In this document: positions 11,681 to 25,595 of the stretch, one piece after another
Numbering within the stretch: the first letter of the stretch is position 1
How the letters are laid out: each line of letters starts with the position of its first letter
Program-made: the position numbers and the translations under genes
Notes under the pieces: model-generated
Databases searched by the model: none
The model's input: only the letters and a program-made list of their open reading frames with translations
What the model was told of the DNA's origin: nothing
Origin: Chlorocebus sabaeus
Taxonomy: Eukaryota; Chordata; Mammalia; Primates; Cercopithecidae
Reading direction: 5' to 3'
NCBI RefSeq assembly: GCF_047675955.1
Contig: NC_132929.1
Coordinates: forward strand, 33,472,421 to 33,536,420
Length of the DNA: 64,000 nucleotides

Positions 11681-12484
11681 CCTATTTCCAAGGTGAGAGT
11701 GGGCATTGGTGGGGTTGAGGGTAGTTGTTGCCGAGGCAGAAGGGGTGATAGTTTATGAGGCCAAAGTCAAGAAGGACCAGAGCCGGTGAAATGAGTCTGT
11801 TGACCTGTCCAGGAGGCCCTATGAGGAACAAGTTCAAACCTCCAGCTGCTCAGTCCCCTGGGATCATTTCTGTGGCCCCCCTATTATTTCCTATCATAAG
11901 CTCTATTTTTAAAAATAATCCATAAAAACCACACAATTTTAAGTTAAATATTCATGTAATTAAATTTTAATGTATCTCTGCTACTATTCTATAAGCTTTA
12001 TCAAATACTCATTCTGCAAATAGACCTTAGCACAGTGCTCACCAGGCACAGATTAAATGGAGATCTGTTGAATGACTTAATGCATAGATGGATGTGTGGA
12101 AGCCATGGTTCCGAAGGTTCAACATTCCCTTCAAATGGCTCATCTGCCTTCTATGTGTTAATGACCTTGCTCCCTCTTTCCCAGCAACTAACCCCTAGCC
12201 CCTATCCAGGCAGAGCCCAAACCACTTTCTCTGTTCCCAAGAGAAAAACATGGATCTTCTCTGTTTGCTCGTCTGACTGGGCATTGGGACTGTTCATGGA
12301 TTACATGGCTGCTGTACTGGGGGTCTTTACCTTTATGATAGAAGGGTTAGAAATTAGCCCAGTCCCGAAGATTACTTGAGGCCATTAGCCACCACTGAAT
12401 TTCTAGAGTAAGTTTGCTAAGACCTCCAATACCACTGCGGTTCTGACAATGAGAGCAGCTTGATTATTTTGTTCTTGTTATTTG

Positions 12485-12690
12485 TTAGGCTGTGTACCTT
12501 CCAAACAGTATCATTTATCCTCCCAACTACCCTGCGGTGTAGATGCTGTTCTTATCTCTCTTTCCCATGTGAGGGTACTGAGGCACGGAGGGGCAGTTGC
12601 CCAAGGTCACACAAACAGCAATGGGCTGAGCTGGCTTTGGATTCAGGCATCCTAAGTACAGAGACCATGCCTATAACCATTACGATCAAT
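12485..12690 (-). mobile_element. MIR fossil
   Basis: Reverse MIR: 'CATTTATCCTCCCAACTACCC', 'GTGAGGGTACTGAGGCACGG', 'GCCCAAGGTCACACAAACAG'. This is a well-preserved core. Confidence 0.7.
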
Positions 12691-12699
12691 TTCCTCTTG

Positions 12700-14436
<1,737 letters not shown>

Positions 14437-14674
14437 TACTTTGTATTTTAAATAACTTCAGGGCATAAGTCATGGCTATTGAATGACACACCAGGCCAGT
14501 GAAATATTACTGCTTCATTTGTGGCATTTTTTTTTTTTTCTTTTGTCAGCAAGCAGAAATCCATTCAGTGGCCTGTAAGGCAAACTACAGCCTTCTGAAA
14601 AAAATGTCTCCTCTCTCAGGAGCAAGGAACACTGTGATACAGTAGAATGAGCTGGGACTTGGGAGCTAGAAGAC

Positions 14675-14870
14675 CTATAAAAGCAATGGCTAACATTTAT
14701 AGAGACTTCATCAAATCTATGCTAAGCACTTTATATGCATGATTTCTTTCAGCATGTGCAATGATCCCAGGAGGCAGATACTTTTATTGTCCTCATTTTC
14801 AGAGAAGGAAATTGACTCTTCAGGTGTCTGGGTAACAGCCTAAGGTCCTAGAAGAAGAAGGAGGGATTAT
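14675..14870 (-). mobile_element. MIR fossil
   Basis: Reverse MIR with 'GGCTAACATTTATAGAGAC', 'GCTAAGCACTTTATATGCATG', 'CAGGAGGCAGATACTTTTATTG' and 'CAGAGAAGGAAATTGACTC'. Confidence 0.7.
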
Positions 14871-15014
14871 TGGGACAGCAAGTATATGGGCTACTCGACA
14901 CTGCTTGCCTGAGAGTGTACTATGAACCCAGCCTCAGTTCCTTCTTCTCTGAAAATGGGAATAATAAAATTTGTCTTTCCTACAGACAAGTTGGAAAGTG
15001 AAGCACAGATGTAA

Positions 15015-15036
15015 AACAACAACAACAACAACAAAC
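15015..15036 (+). repeat. (AAC)n microsatellite
   Basis: Six or so AAC units in a row. Short and unremarkable. Confidence 0.85.
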
Positions 15037-15039
15037 TGT

Positions 15040-15900
15040 AACTGTGTACACTGTAAAGCAATATGCAAGTGTTTCTGTTATTCTTATGACTGAGAAATGC
15101 TGTACAACAGGGACCCACCTCCTGCCTCCCGAGCTTCTGTTTATGGCCTCAGCTCTTGCAGTTCATGGGGTAATGGTGATGGGGGCTCACCTAAATGGCA
15201 ATGGTGACATTTCAAGTCTCAACGGATAAAATGTAAAAAGAAGTAGCAACAAGAGAACAGGGAAAGGATCTGAGGAAATAAGGGCATATGGTGGCAAGGA
15301 GAGAGAAGGAGAAACAGGATGCTGAAATAGCAATTCTTGGGTCAGAATTTTTCCTATTAACCTCCTAGCTTGATGTTCGGATACCTTTATCCACTGAAAT
15401 TCATTCTTTCAAATGCATTCTGCAAGTAGTTCTCATATCTGACTTCTCTCTTTCCCCTCTGCTGCTGTCTTGGTTCAGGTACACATCACCATTCACTTGG
15501 GCTTTGTCATAGATGTCTTTGTCAAAGAGGCCTCCAGTCTCATCTTTTTCCAGCTCATCCTCCATCCTGTCATCAGAAATCTTATTCCCCAAAGACTACC
15601 CTACCCCTTGAAGAGGAACATTTAATTTCTGAGCATGAGTAACTACCTTTCATGGCCTGGACTCTGCTAAGATTTACAACTGTAGGTGAATTACTTCTCA
15701 CATTTCTGTATTTCAGCCACACTGAACCACTGGCCATTCTCCACTCAGGACATTTTCTCTCTCATCTCTGTGCTTTTCATATTTGGGAGGTGGAGAGGAT
15801 GTCCTTCCCTTTCTTACCTAGTGAACTCCTACGCGTCCCACAATAGTCCAACTCACAAATCATCCATCCTCATATATTCTGTACTATAGGAGTGTACTGT
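15040..15900. other. Intergenic sequence, nothing recognised
   Basis: No gene, RNA gene or assignable repeat was recognised. Several frames of about 60 codons overlap on both strands without support. Confidence 0.45.
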
Positions 15901-15904
15901 ATTT

Positions 15905-16065
15905 GAATTCTCCAGTAATCTTATAATTATTTATTATCTGTCATTTTCCCTCAGGGTTCTTAGATGTGTGTTAGTCATCTGTAAATCTCTAGTATTAGTG
16001 TCTAGTGCATAGAAGTCACTTGATGGGTGTTGTCTGAAAGAATGAATGAATCTCTAAATTTGGAA
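15905..16065 (+). mobile_element. L2 LINE 3' end (diverged)
   Basis: The text ends in the L2-like 'AGTGTCTAGTGCATAGAAGTCACTTGATGGGTG' followed by 'GAATGAATGAAT', the characteristic TGAA-unit terminus. Confidence 0.5.
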
Positions 16066-16960
16066 TTGGGCTGTATACAAGATGGCTCTTCTTCTTTTCT
16101 TTGTTCAGTTCACTGGCTGTGTCCTCCTACAATTTTTCATGCATTTTCCAACAACCACAGAAACCATATTCTTCACCTCATGATGTGATGTGGCTATTTC
16201 TGATTCTTCCTGAGCTGAGGAACTGTGTGGCATGTAAAATATCTTAAAACAAGCAAACAATGTTTTTATTTTTAATTTTTTTAGTTGAAGTTTTTATTCA
16301 AACAAACACTTTGACTGAACCCTTAAGAACCTTGGAAAAGATTCTGGTTCAGCACAAGGGTCGAACAAAATCTCTGCCAGCACATTAATCCAGGGGAATG
16401 GGCCTCCACACCCCCCTTACTCTGTCCTTCTCATTGGCTGAACAAAAAGAATTGGAACGTTGTTGACGACACCCTGTTATGCAAAGGAGCAAGACTTGGA
16501 GTTATTCTTTCCATCAAAAAGAAACAGTATAAATTGTGTGCACAGGCATGTTTCCATTGTTTTTTCAAGAAAATCTACTCCAGTTCAGTGGGTTAACCAC
16601 AGCTATTCTGGAGATACACTGTATTAGGTGTAGAGACCACAAATGTTGTAGACATGTTAATTGTTCCAGTTGACCAATTTTCATTGAGATATATATATAT
16701 ATATTCTATTCTGATTTTCCCTGTTACCCAACATATATAATAACTAAAAAATATAAACATATTTAACTTAGTTTTTTACTAGTCTGATTACAAATGAAGA
16801 TTAAATCGTATGTGGTTAAAAGTAACAGCAATAACTTCTGCCAAGTTAAAATTAATAACTTCCACAGAAAGTCTCTTCTTAGAAATATTTGTTAGGCTTA
16901 TCTAGAGTTCTAGATGAAACCAATATATTTTCTGGGAAGTTACTATACCTAAAACAGTTA
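16066..16960. other. Intergenic sequence with a (TA)n run
   Basis: No gene was recognised. A (TA)n microsatellite lies at about 16,689-16,704 in an AT-rich surround. The rest was not assigned to any family. Confidence 0.45.
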
Positions 16961-16964
16961 GCTG

Positions 16965-17150
16965 GTCGGTGGTTCCCAAATACAAACCCAAGGAACAGTG
17001 TAGGGCAATCAGCTTATAGATTGTCAAAAGTGCTACCAGACCCCAGTCCAGATATATACTCTGATTTAGTGTCTCTGGGAAGAGACTGGAAATCTGCACA
17101 TTTGCAAAGTCCCAAGTGGTTCTGATGTACAGATGGATTTGAGGCCCACC
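16965..17150 (+). mobile_element. MER5A-like hAT DNA transposon fossil
   Basis: The block order is that of MER5A: 'GTCGGTGGTTCCCAAA', 'CAGACCCCAGTCCAGATAT', 'TGGAAATCTGCACATTTGC', 'AAGTCCCAAGTGGTTCTGATG'. It is non-autonomous and encodes no transposase. Confidence 0.55.
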
Positions 17151-17931
17151 TCCATCTTATCCATCATGTTGCACTGGTATAACTTAGGGTAGCACATTCG
17201 TAATTCCTTAAGTGGCACCTTTGTCCAGGGACCTAAAACGTGTGTGGCAATGCCTTGCCTGCTCGTGTTCTATGGTGAAAGCCACAGGCTACATGAAAAT
17301 GTGTTTACCCATCAGAGAGCCAGAGTTTGGCTTTTGTGGGCACTCAACAGCCTCTTCACATGTAAGTGATTTGTCACAGATTACTCTGGAGTTATTATCT
17401 TGTGCAAGAGAAGTGGAATGGCCTAAGTGAAACCACTCCTCATCAAGCTCTGCTCTCACGAATCCTGAAGCTTTCCTCAGATTAGGGTGGGGAGTACCAA
17501 GACTTTCAAGCTAGAGTGTCCTCTTCATCTGGTGCAGAACTGGCCCAATGCATCTCAGTCGAAGGCCCCTTTCCATAAGGTCAGCAGAAACTGGATACCT
17601 CAGCCTGTTCTCTGAGCTGTAGGTTGGAGGCCTGGCTGATGGATAAAGTCACTCACAGGGGAGAAAGCTCCTTGAGATGAATGTGGTACAGTTACCTTAG
17701 GACATCCAGTGATGGCTGTACTCTTTTATTTTGAAAGCTGGATCCAGCAGAAATATATCAAGTTATGGGGAGATGGCTCCTGTCCAAGGCAGCAGGTGAC
17801 CACTGGACAGCAAATTGCTTTCTTTAATATGAATCATTAAGTATTTTGGACTTCATTATCATCAGTTATATAGTAAATTTTAGGAAATATTTTAAATATT
17901 TAAATTCTTTCATCAAAATTGTGAAAAAGGG

Positions 17932-19997
17932 TTACTATTATTATTATACTTTAACTTCGGGGATACATGTGCAGAACATGCAGGTTTGTTACATAGGTAT
18001 ACACGTGCCATGGTGGTTTGCTGCACCAATCAACCCGTCATCTATATTAGGTATTTCTCCTAATGCTATCCCTCCCCTATCCCCCAAACACCCAACAGGC
18101 CCTGGTGTGTGATGTTCCCCTCCCTGTGTCCATGTGTTCTCATTGTTCAGCTCCCACTTAGGAGTGAGAACATGAGGCATTTGGTTTTCTGTTCTTGTGT
18201 TAGTTTGCTGAGAATAATGGTTTCCAGCTTCATCCATGTGCCTGCAAAGGACATGACATGAACTCATCCTTTTTTATGGCTGCATAGTATTCCATGGTGT
18301 ATATGTGCCACATTTTGTTTATCCACTCTATCATTGATGGGCATTTGGGTTGGTTCAAAGTCTTTGATATTGTGAAAAGTGCTGCAGTAAACATACGTGT
18401 GTATGTGTCTTTATAGTGGAATGATTTATTATTCTTTGGGTATATATCCAGTAATAGGATTACTGGATCAAATGTTATTTCTGGTTCTAGGTCCTTGAGA
18501 AATCACCACACTGTCTTTCACAATGGTTGAACTAATTTACACTCCCACCAACACTGTAAAAGCATTCCTATTTCTCCACATCTTCTCCAGTATCTGTTGC
18601 TTCCTGACTTTTTAATGATCACCTTCTAACTGGCATTAATGGTATCTCACTGTGGCTTTGATTTGCATTTCACTAATGACCAGTGATGATGAACCCTTTT
18701 TTTCATATGTTTATTGGCTGCAAAAATGTCTTTTTTTGAGAACTGTCTGTTCATATCCTTCACCCACTTTTTGATGGGGTTGTTTTTTTCTTACAAATTT
18801 GTTTAAGTTCTTTGTAGATTTTGGATATTAGCCCTTTGTCAGATGGATAGATTGCAAAAATTTTCTCCCATTCTGTAGGTTGCCTGTTAACTCTGATGAT
18901 AGTTTCTTTTGCTGTGCAGAAGTGCTTTAGTTTAATTAGATCCCATTTGTCAATTTTGGCTTTTGTTGCCATTGCTTTTGGTGTTTTAGTCATGAAGTCT
19001 TTGCCCATGTCTGTGTCCTGAATGGTATTGTCTATGTTTTGTTCTAGGGTTTTTATGGTTTTAGGTCTTACATTTAAGTCTTTAATCCATCTTGAGTTAA
19101 TTTTTGTATATGGTGTAAGGAAGGGGTCCAGTTTCAGTTTTCTGGATATGGCTAGCTAGTTTTCCCAACATCATGTATTTAATAGGGAATCCTTTCCCCA
19201 TTTCTTGTTTTTGTCAGGTTTGTCAAAGATCAGATGATTGTAGAAGTGTGGTGTTATTTCTGAGCCTCTGTTCTGTTCCATTGGTCTATATATCTGTTTT
19301 GGTAGCAGTACCATGCTGTTTTTGTTACTGTAGCCTTGTAGTATAGTTTAAAGTCAGGTAGCATGATGCCTCCAGCTTTGTTCTTTTTGCTTAGGGTTGT
19401 CTTGGCTATGCAGGCCCTTTTTGGGTTCCATATGAAATTTAAAATAGTTTTTTCTAATTATATGAAGAAAATCAATGGTAGCTTGATGGGGATAGCATTA
19501 AATTTGTAAATTACTTTGGGCAGTATGGCCATTTTCACAATATTTATTCTTCCTCTCTGTGAGCATGGAATGTTTTCCCGTTGGTTTGTGTCCTCTTTTA
19601 TTTCCTCGAGCTGTGGTTCATAGTTCTCCTTGAAGAGGTCCTTCACATCCCTTATAAGTTGGATTCCAAGGTATTATTTTTTTTTTTTTGGTAGCAATTG
19701 TGAATGGGAGTTCACTCATGACTTGGCTCTCTGTCTATTATTGGTGTATAGGAATGCTTGTGATTTTTGCACGATGATTTTTGTATCCTGAGAGTTTGCT
19801 GAATTTGCTTACTGGCTTAAGGAGATTTTGGGCTGAGATGATGGGGTTTTCTAAATATACAATCATGTCATCTGCAAACAGAGACAATTTGACTTCCTTT
19901 CTTTCTATTTGAATACCATTTATTTATTTCTCTTGCCTGATTGCCCTGACCAGAACTTCCAGTACTATGTTGAATAGGAGTGGTGAGAGAGGGCCAT
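17932..19997 (-). mobile_element. 5'-truncated LINE-1 (L1PA/L1PB age), minus orientation
   Basis: The plus strand starts with the reverse of the L1 3' end ('TATTATTATACTTTAACTTC', then 'ACATGTGCAGAACATGCAGG') and runs through the reverse 3' UTR and ORF2 C-terminal half. It stops at about 19,997, after 'AATAGGAGTGGTGAGAGAGGG', where the L1 sequence gives way to unrelated text. ORF2 is broken into short frames on the minus strand, for example at 18,760-19,008 and 19,458-19,646. I did not find target-site duplications. It is clearly more diverged than the copies at 29.5 and 56.8 kb. Confidence 0.9.
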
Positions 19998-21540
19998 GAC
20001 AATATGTGGGTTCTCCAACAGCCCCACAAAACATTCATTTCATGAACACGCATGAGTTTTCTTGTTGGTGGCATTTGCTGCTTATGAGGACAAATTTATC
20101 CAGGTTATTTTTTATGGTAGAGATTAAAAAAAAAATTTTAGCATACAAAAATGTATTCCTGACATCTGGCCTCGTCAATAAAGAGTTTCAAAGTTAGAGG
20201 AGAGATGTGGAACGTTAGTCCCGTATACTGGTGAGTGTGCTTACCATTGCTATGGACCCTCAGATGTTGTGAAAGGAAGATAGGCCACGAGCACTCTCCC
20301 AGCTGCATTTAAAAGATGATAGGTCTGCACCACAATAGCAAAAATGCTCAGATACTGTTGTGAAAATTTGATTACCCAAACTCTGCCAGGAGGCACTGGG
20401 GAGTCTGAAAGATGGCTGAGCTGGGGAGACCAGGCTCCACCCATCACCTTCCTGGCAACTTCCTGAGCAGGGCGCTTCTGGGTGGGCTGCACTAGCAAAG
20501 CACACAGACCATTTGCATGTCTTTGTTTTGTTTGCGTTTTGCACTTCACCACTTGCACCTGTAGCCAAAAGTAGACGTTTAGTGAAACATTCTCCAGCCA
20601 GGACAGTCCTCCTCCTCAGGTTCCCTTTTCCCACATGACCCACTTCCCAGGCCAAGGTATTTTTTCAGGGGAAGCTCAAGGAGGAACTTTGTCTTCAAGA
20701 CATGGGACTTTCCACTTGGAATCTTCTCCTTTGTTTTTGGAGCCCCTTCTTCTCATTTACATCTAGTAGCTTATGCCTGGTTGGGCACTTCTATCAACTG
20801 TAACCAACCCCCCTTGATTTGCCTTTGTTGGGTAGAGAGAGTTAAGGGCTTGCCTCTGATTCACATAAACTTGCAGATGGGCATGGGTCTGATGGGAGGG
20901 AGTGTGATAAACCACTACATTTATACAGATACACGCTCAGCGTTTGAGAGCTGAGCATTTTTGTTTCCAAAGACCTCTTTCTAGAGGGAATGAGCACCGA
21001 CACCCATGGAGAGGAGTATTTTTCTTTAATATTTTTATGTCATCTCCAACTACTTCTGGACCTATCTGCAGATGGGCACCCCATGAAGGGGGCCCCTCAC
21101 ATAGCGCTCTCTCTGTTTGGATGAGTTTGTGAAACTCTTCTTAAAAGGAAACGTAGCTATCTTTATCAAGTTATATTTATTTGCCACCCAAAACTAGTAT
21201 AAAATTGTGAAAGTTGGAAATTATAATCAGTTTCATCATGACACTTTTCATCTTTAGTATATTTTGAATGAAAACATTTTTCCATAGGGAGAGTAACTGT
21301 TTTTTCTGAAACAAACATCAGATTCATGTTAAGTCAATAAGGTAAAGTGACTGAAAGTAGTTCTATTACAGAATATCTGAGATGTGTGTGGTTTCCATAC
21401 ATATATATATATGCTTATAAAGCATGTTTGAACATGCTTATATCCCAGTTCTGCAAAAACAAAAACAACAAAAACAATAGTTCACACTTTTAAAAGTTGC
21501 TTATTTTTTAAATTTTAGAGTTGCTACTTAAAAATTAGTA
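19998..21540. other. Intergenic sequence, nothing recognised
   Basis: No gene or clear element was recognised. The frames at 20,250-20,655 on the minus strand have no domain or splice support. Confidence 0.45.
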
Positions 21541-21559
21541 GAAAGCTAAATCTTCTCTA

Positions 21560-21720
21560 AAACTTTTGGGCAAACTACTTAAACTCTTTTAGTCTCAGTT
21601 TATTTCTCTGTAGCTTGGGAATAATGATGAGTCCTGCCTCACCAAGTTTTAGGGACCGAATGAGATAATATGTGAAAATGCTTTGAAATACAAATGTTAG
21701 TTGTTAGTGATGTATTTCCT
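21560..21720 (+). mobile_element. MIR fossil
   Basis: Forward MIR: 'GGGCAAACTACTTAAACTC', 'TAGTCTCAGTTTATTTCTCTGTAG', 'GGGAATAATGATGAGTCCTGCCTCA', 'GAATGAGATAATATGTG'. Confidence 0.7.
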
Positions 21721-21944
21721 TGGAGCATTGATTGGAAATAAGACAGTCACCATGACCAAAACTGATTTTTCCCTCTGCCCTCAAGCGAAATATTCAGGCC
21801 ATGAGTAAGGCTTTTATAGCAGTTGCACTTCTCCTAAGGAAGTCTGGTGAGATGTGTGTAAGGAAAGAACTCTTAACGTTTTTACAGAAAGGAAACCTCG
21901 TCTGGATGTTTTCATGCCTTGGAAAGCTTGATTTTTTATTACTA

Positions 21945-22095
21945 CAGCGTTAAGACTTGGGAAACAGAATCCGGACTTGGAGTCTAAAGCTTACTAACTG
22001 TGTCCCTTGGACAAGTCATTGAATCTCTGACTTTAGTTTCCTTATCAGTAGAATGACACTGGGTTTAGTGTGAACCTTTCCAACTCCAGTATGGG
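21945..22095 (+). mobile_element. MIR fossil
   Basis: Forward MIR: 'GACTTGGAGTCTAAAG', 'ACTAACTGTGTCCCTTGGACAAGTC', 'CTTTAGTTTCCTTATCAGTAG'. Confidence 0.65.
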
Positions 22096-22129
22096 ATGGT
22101 TTTTGCTGATCTATGGGAGGAAGGAGGGT

Positions 22130-22350
22130 AATGATAGTAAAACCTACATTACTGAGGCACTAAGTTGTGTACTTGTATTGACTCCTCACAACTGCTCCCC
22201 TTGGCTAGTACTACTATTACATTCATTTTAAGGACGAGGAAACTAAGGTAAAGAGAGGTTAGATAACTTGGGCAAGCTCATGCAGCGAATAAGTGGTGGA
22301 GCCATGGTATTCACACCCAGGATGTCTGAGTTTACAGCTGGAACCTTTAA
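22130..22350 (-). mobile_element. MIR fossil
   Basis: Reverse MIR: 'TTGTATTGACTCCTCACAAC', 'CATTTTAAGGACGAGGAAAC', 'AGAGAGGTTAGATAACTTGGGC', 'CACACCCAGGATGTCTGAG'. It lies back to back with the forward MIR at 21,945. Confidence 0.7.
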
Positions 22351-23067
22351 CCACACCCCATGTTCAGATAAATTGTAATATATTATTTATCACTTACCCA
22401 TTTAAACTAATCTGGGAATACATTCTTATTAGAAATTGAAGTTTTCTGGATAAAGCTAATATGATACCTATTTGGTATGAATCCTTCCAAGTCTTTATAT
22501 AGTTGCACTAACACATGAACTTCATAAACATATCTCGTATGTTTGCGGCATTGTTTTTTAAAGTTTTATTTTTGGTTCAGGAGTACATGTGGCGGTTTGT
22601 TCCAGAGGTGTGAATGCATGTCATGGGGGTTGTTGCACAGATTATTTCATCACCCATGTATTAAGCCCAGTACCCAATAGTTATCTCTTCTGCTCCTCTC
22701 CCTCCTCCCATCCTCCACCCTCTAGTGGGGCCCAGTGTCTGTTGTTTCCTTCTTTGTGTTCCTAAGTTCTCATCATTTAACTCCCACTTACAAGTGAGAA
22801 CATTTGGTATTTGATTTTCTGTTCCTGTGTTAGTTTGCTGAGGATAATAACCTTGAGCTCCATCCATTTTCCCACAAAAGACATTCTCATTCTTTTCTGT
22901 GCCTGTATGGCATTCCACGGTGTTTCTTTATCTAATCTGTCATTGATGGGCATTTGATTCCATGTATTTGCTATTGTGAATAGCGCCACAGTGAACATTC
23001 ACAGGCATGTGTCTTTATGGCAGAATAATTTATATATTTCTGAGTATAAACCCAGTAATAGGATGGC

Positions 23068-23160
23068 AGGGTTGAATGGTTTTAACTCTTTGAGGAATTT
23101 AACATAGTTTTAACTCTTCGAGCATTTAACTCAGGGTTGAATGCTTTTAACTCTGAGGAA
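23068..23160 (-). repeat. Local reiteration in L1 3' region
   Basis: The block 'GGTTGAATGGTTTTAACTCT' is followed by two imperfect re-copies, 'ATAGTTTTAACTCTTCGAG' and 'GGTTGAATGCTTTTAACTCT', before the normal L1 text 'GAGGAATCACCACACTGC' resumes. It looks like slippage or a template-switch event. Confidence 0.7.
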
Positions 23161-23320
23161 TCACCACACTGCTTTCCACAATGCTTGAACTAATTTACAT
23201 TCCCACCAACAGTGTGTAAGTGTTCCTTTTCTCTGCAACCTTGCTAGCATCTGTTATTTTTTGACTTTTTAATAATAGTCATTCTGACCCGTGTGAAATG
23301 GTATTTCATTGTGGTATCTC

Positions 23321-23365
23321 CAGAATAAAGCTGGAGGCATCACATTATCTGACTTAAAGCTATAA
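23321..23365 (+). repeat. Inverted L1 ORF2 patch inside the reverse L1
   Basis: Inside the minus-oriented L1, between 'TTCATTGTGGT' and 'TGATTCGCATTTCTC', about 45 bases read as sense-strand ORF2 in the plus orientation ('AATAAAGCTGGAGGCATCAC', then 'GACTTAAAGCTATAA'). The same ORF2 segment is present in normal minus orientation in this element at about 24,065-24,110, so the patch is an inverted extra copy. Confidence 0.8.
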
Positions 23366-23981
23366 TTGATTCGCATTTCTCTAATGATCAGTGATACTGA
23401 GCTTTTTTCCTATGTGTTGGCTGCATGCATGTCTTCCTTTGAAAAGTGTTCATGCTTTTTGCTTCCTTTTATGAGGTTGTTTGCTTTTTACTTGTAAATT
23501 TGTTTAAGTTCCTTATAGATGCTGGATATTAGACCTTTGTCAGAGGCATAGTTTGTAAATATTTTCTTCCATTTTGTAGGTTGTCTGTTTGCTCTGTTGA
23601 TAGTTTCTTTTTCTATATAGAAGCTCTTAAATAAAGATACTGTTTGTCAACTTTTGCTTTTGTTGTGATTGCTTTTAGTGTCTTTGTCATGAAATCTTTG
23701 CCCATTCCTGTGTCCAAGATGGTATTCTCTAGGTTGTTGCCAGGGTTTTTATAGTTTTGGGTTTTACACTTAAGTCTTTAATCTATCTTGAATTGATTTT
23801 TACATATGATATAAGGAAACTTCAATCTTCTGCATACGGCTAGCCAGTTATCCCAGCACCATTTATTGAATTAGGGAGTCTTTTCCCCATTGCTAGTTTT
23901 TGTCAGCTTTGTCAAAGATCAGATGGTTGTAGGTATGTGGCCTTATTTTGGGGCTCTCTTATTCTGTTCCATTGGTCTGTT

Positions 23982-24021
23982 TGCTTGTTTTTTGTTTTTT
24001 GTTTGTTTGTTTGTTTTTTCT
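23982..24021 (+). repeat. (GTTT)n-like microsatellite within L1
   Basis: TTTG/GTTTT units have expanded at the position where L1 normally reads straight into 'ACCAGTACCAT'. It is a simple slippage expansion. Confidence 0.75.
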
Positions 24022-24345
24022 TTACCAGTACCATACTGTTTTGGTTACTATAGCCCTGTATTATAGTTTTAAGTTGGGTAATGTGATACCTCCACCTTTG
24101 TTCTTTTTGCCTAGCATTGCCTTGGCTATTTGGGCTCTTTTTTGGTTCCATATGAATTTTAAAATAGCTTTTTCTAGTTCTGTGAAGAATGTCAATGGTA
24201 GTTTGATAGGAATAACACTGAATTTGTGGATTGCTTTGGGCAATATGGCCATTTTAATAATATTGATTATTCCTATCCATGAGCATGAGATGTTTTCCAT
24301 TTGTTTGTGTCTTCTCTGATTCCTTTGAGCAATATTTTTCAATTC

Positions 24346-25104
24346 TTATTGTAGAGATCTTTCACATCCCTGGTTAGCTGTATGCCTAGGTATTTTATTA
24401 TTTTTTGTGGCAATTGTGAATGGGATTGCCATCCTGATTTGGCTCTTGGCTTGGCTGTTATTAGTGTATAGGAATGTTAGTGATTTTTGTACACTGATTT
24501 TGTATCCTGAAACTTTGCTGAAGTTGTTTATCAGCTGAAGGATCTTGTTTATCAGCCAAAGGCCAAGACTATGGGGTCTTCTAGATATAGAATCATGTTG
24601 TCTGCAAACAGAGATAGTTTGATTTCCTGTCTTCCTATTAGGATACCCTTTCTTTCTTTCTCTTGCCTGCTTGCTCTGGCTAGGACTTCCAATACGATGT
24701 TGAATAGGAGTAGGTTGAGAGAGGGCATCCTGTCTTGTGCCAGTGTTCAAGGGAAATGCTTCCAGCTTTGGCCCATTCAGTATGATAATGGCTGTGAGTT
24801 TGTCATAGATGATTCTTAATATTTTGACATATGTTCCTTCAATGTCTAGTTTATTGAGAGTTTTTAATACAAAGAGGTGTTGAATTTTATCAAAAGCTTT
24901 TTCTGCATCTATTGAGAGAATCATGTGGTTTTTGCCTTTAGTTCTGTTTATGTGATGAATTACATTTATTGATTTGCATATGTTAAAACAACCTTGCATC
25001 CCAGAGACAAAGCCTACTTGATCATGGTTGCTTAGCTTTTTGATGTGCTGCTGGATCCGGGTTGTAAGTATTTTGTTGAGGATTTTTATGTAGATGTTCA
25101 TCAA
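24346..25104 (-). pseudogene. L1 ORF2 reverse transcriptase remnant
   Basis: A 252-codon minus-strand frame shows the L1 reverse transcriptase region: '[15 protein letters not shown]', '[19 protein letters not shown]', '[17 protein letters not shown]', 'NTGTRQ'. The expected FADD active-site block is degraded ('[10 protein letters not shown]'). A short repeat of 'TGTTTATCAGC' (24,525-24,558) shows a local rearrangement just downstream on the minus strand. It is non-functional. Confidence 0.85.
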
Positions 25105-25595
25105 GGATATTGGCCTGAAGTTTCCTTTATTTGTTTGTTTCTGTTGTGTCTTTGCCGGGTTTTGGTATTAGCATGATGCTGGTCTCATAGAATGAATTAT
25201 GGAAGAGTCCCTCCTCCTCAACGTTTTGGAATAGTTTCAGTAGGAATGACACAAGTTCTTCTTTGTACATCTGGCAGAATTCATTTCTGAATCCATCACG
25301 TCCTGGGCTTTTTTTTGGTTCATAGGCTATGTATTACTGATTCAATTTCAGAGCTCGTTATTGGTCTGTTCAGGGAATCAATTTCTTCCTGGTTCTCCTT
25401 CAGTCTTGGGAGGGCATATGTGTCCAGGAATTTGTCCATCTCTTCTAGGTTTTCTAGTTTGTGCACAGAGGGGGTCATAATAGTTTCTGATGGTTATTTT
25501 TATTTCTGTGGGGTTAGTGGTACCATTTCCTTCATCATTTCTAATTGTGTTTATTTTGCTCTCTCTTTTCTTCTTTATTAATCTAGCTAGCAGTC

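Noticed and set aside
20250..20655. Overlapping 102- and 131-codon minus-strand frames
   Set aside because: No recognised domain, no paired splice sites, and two competing frames on the same bases. Treated as chance.
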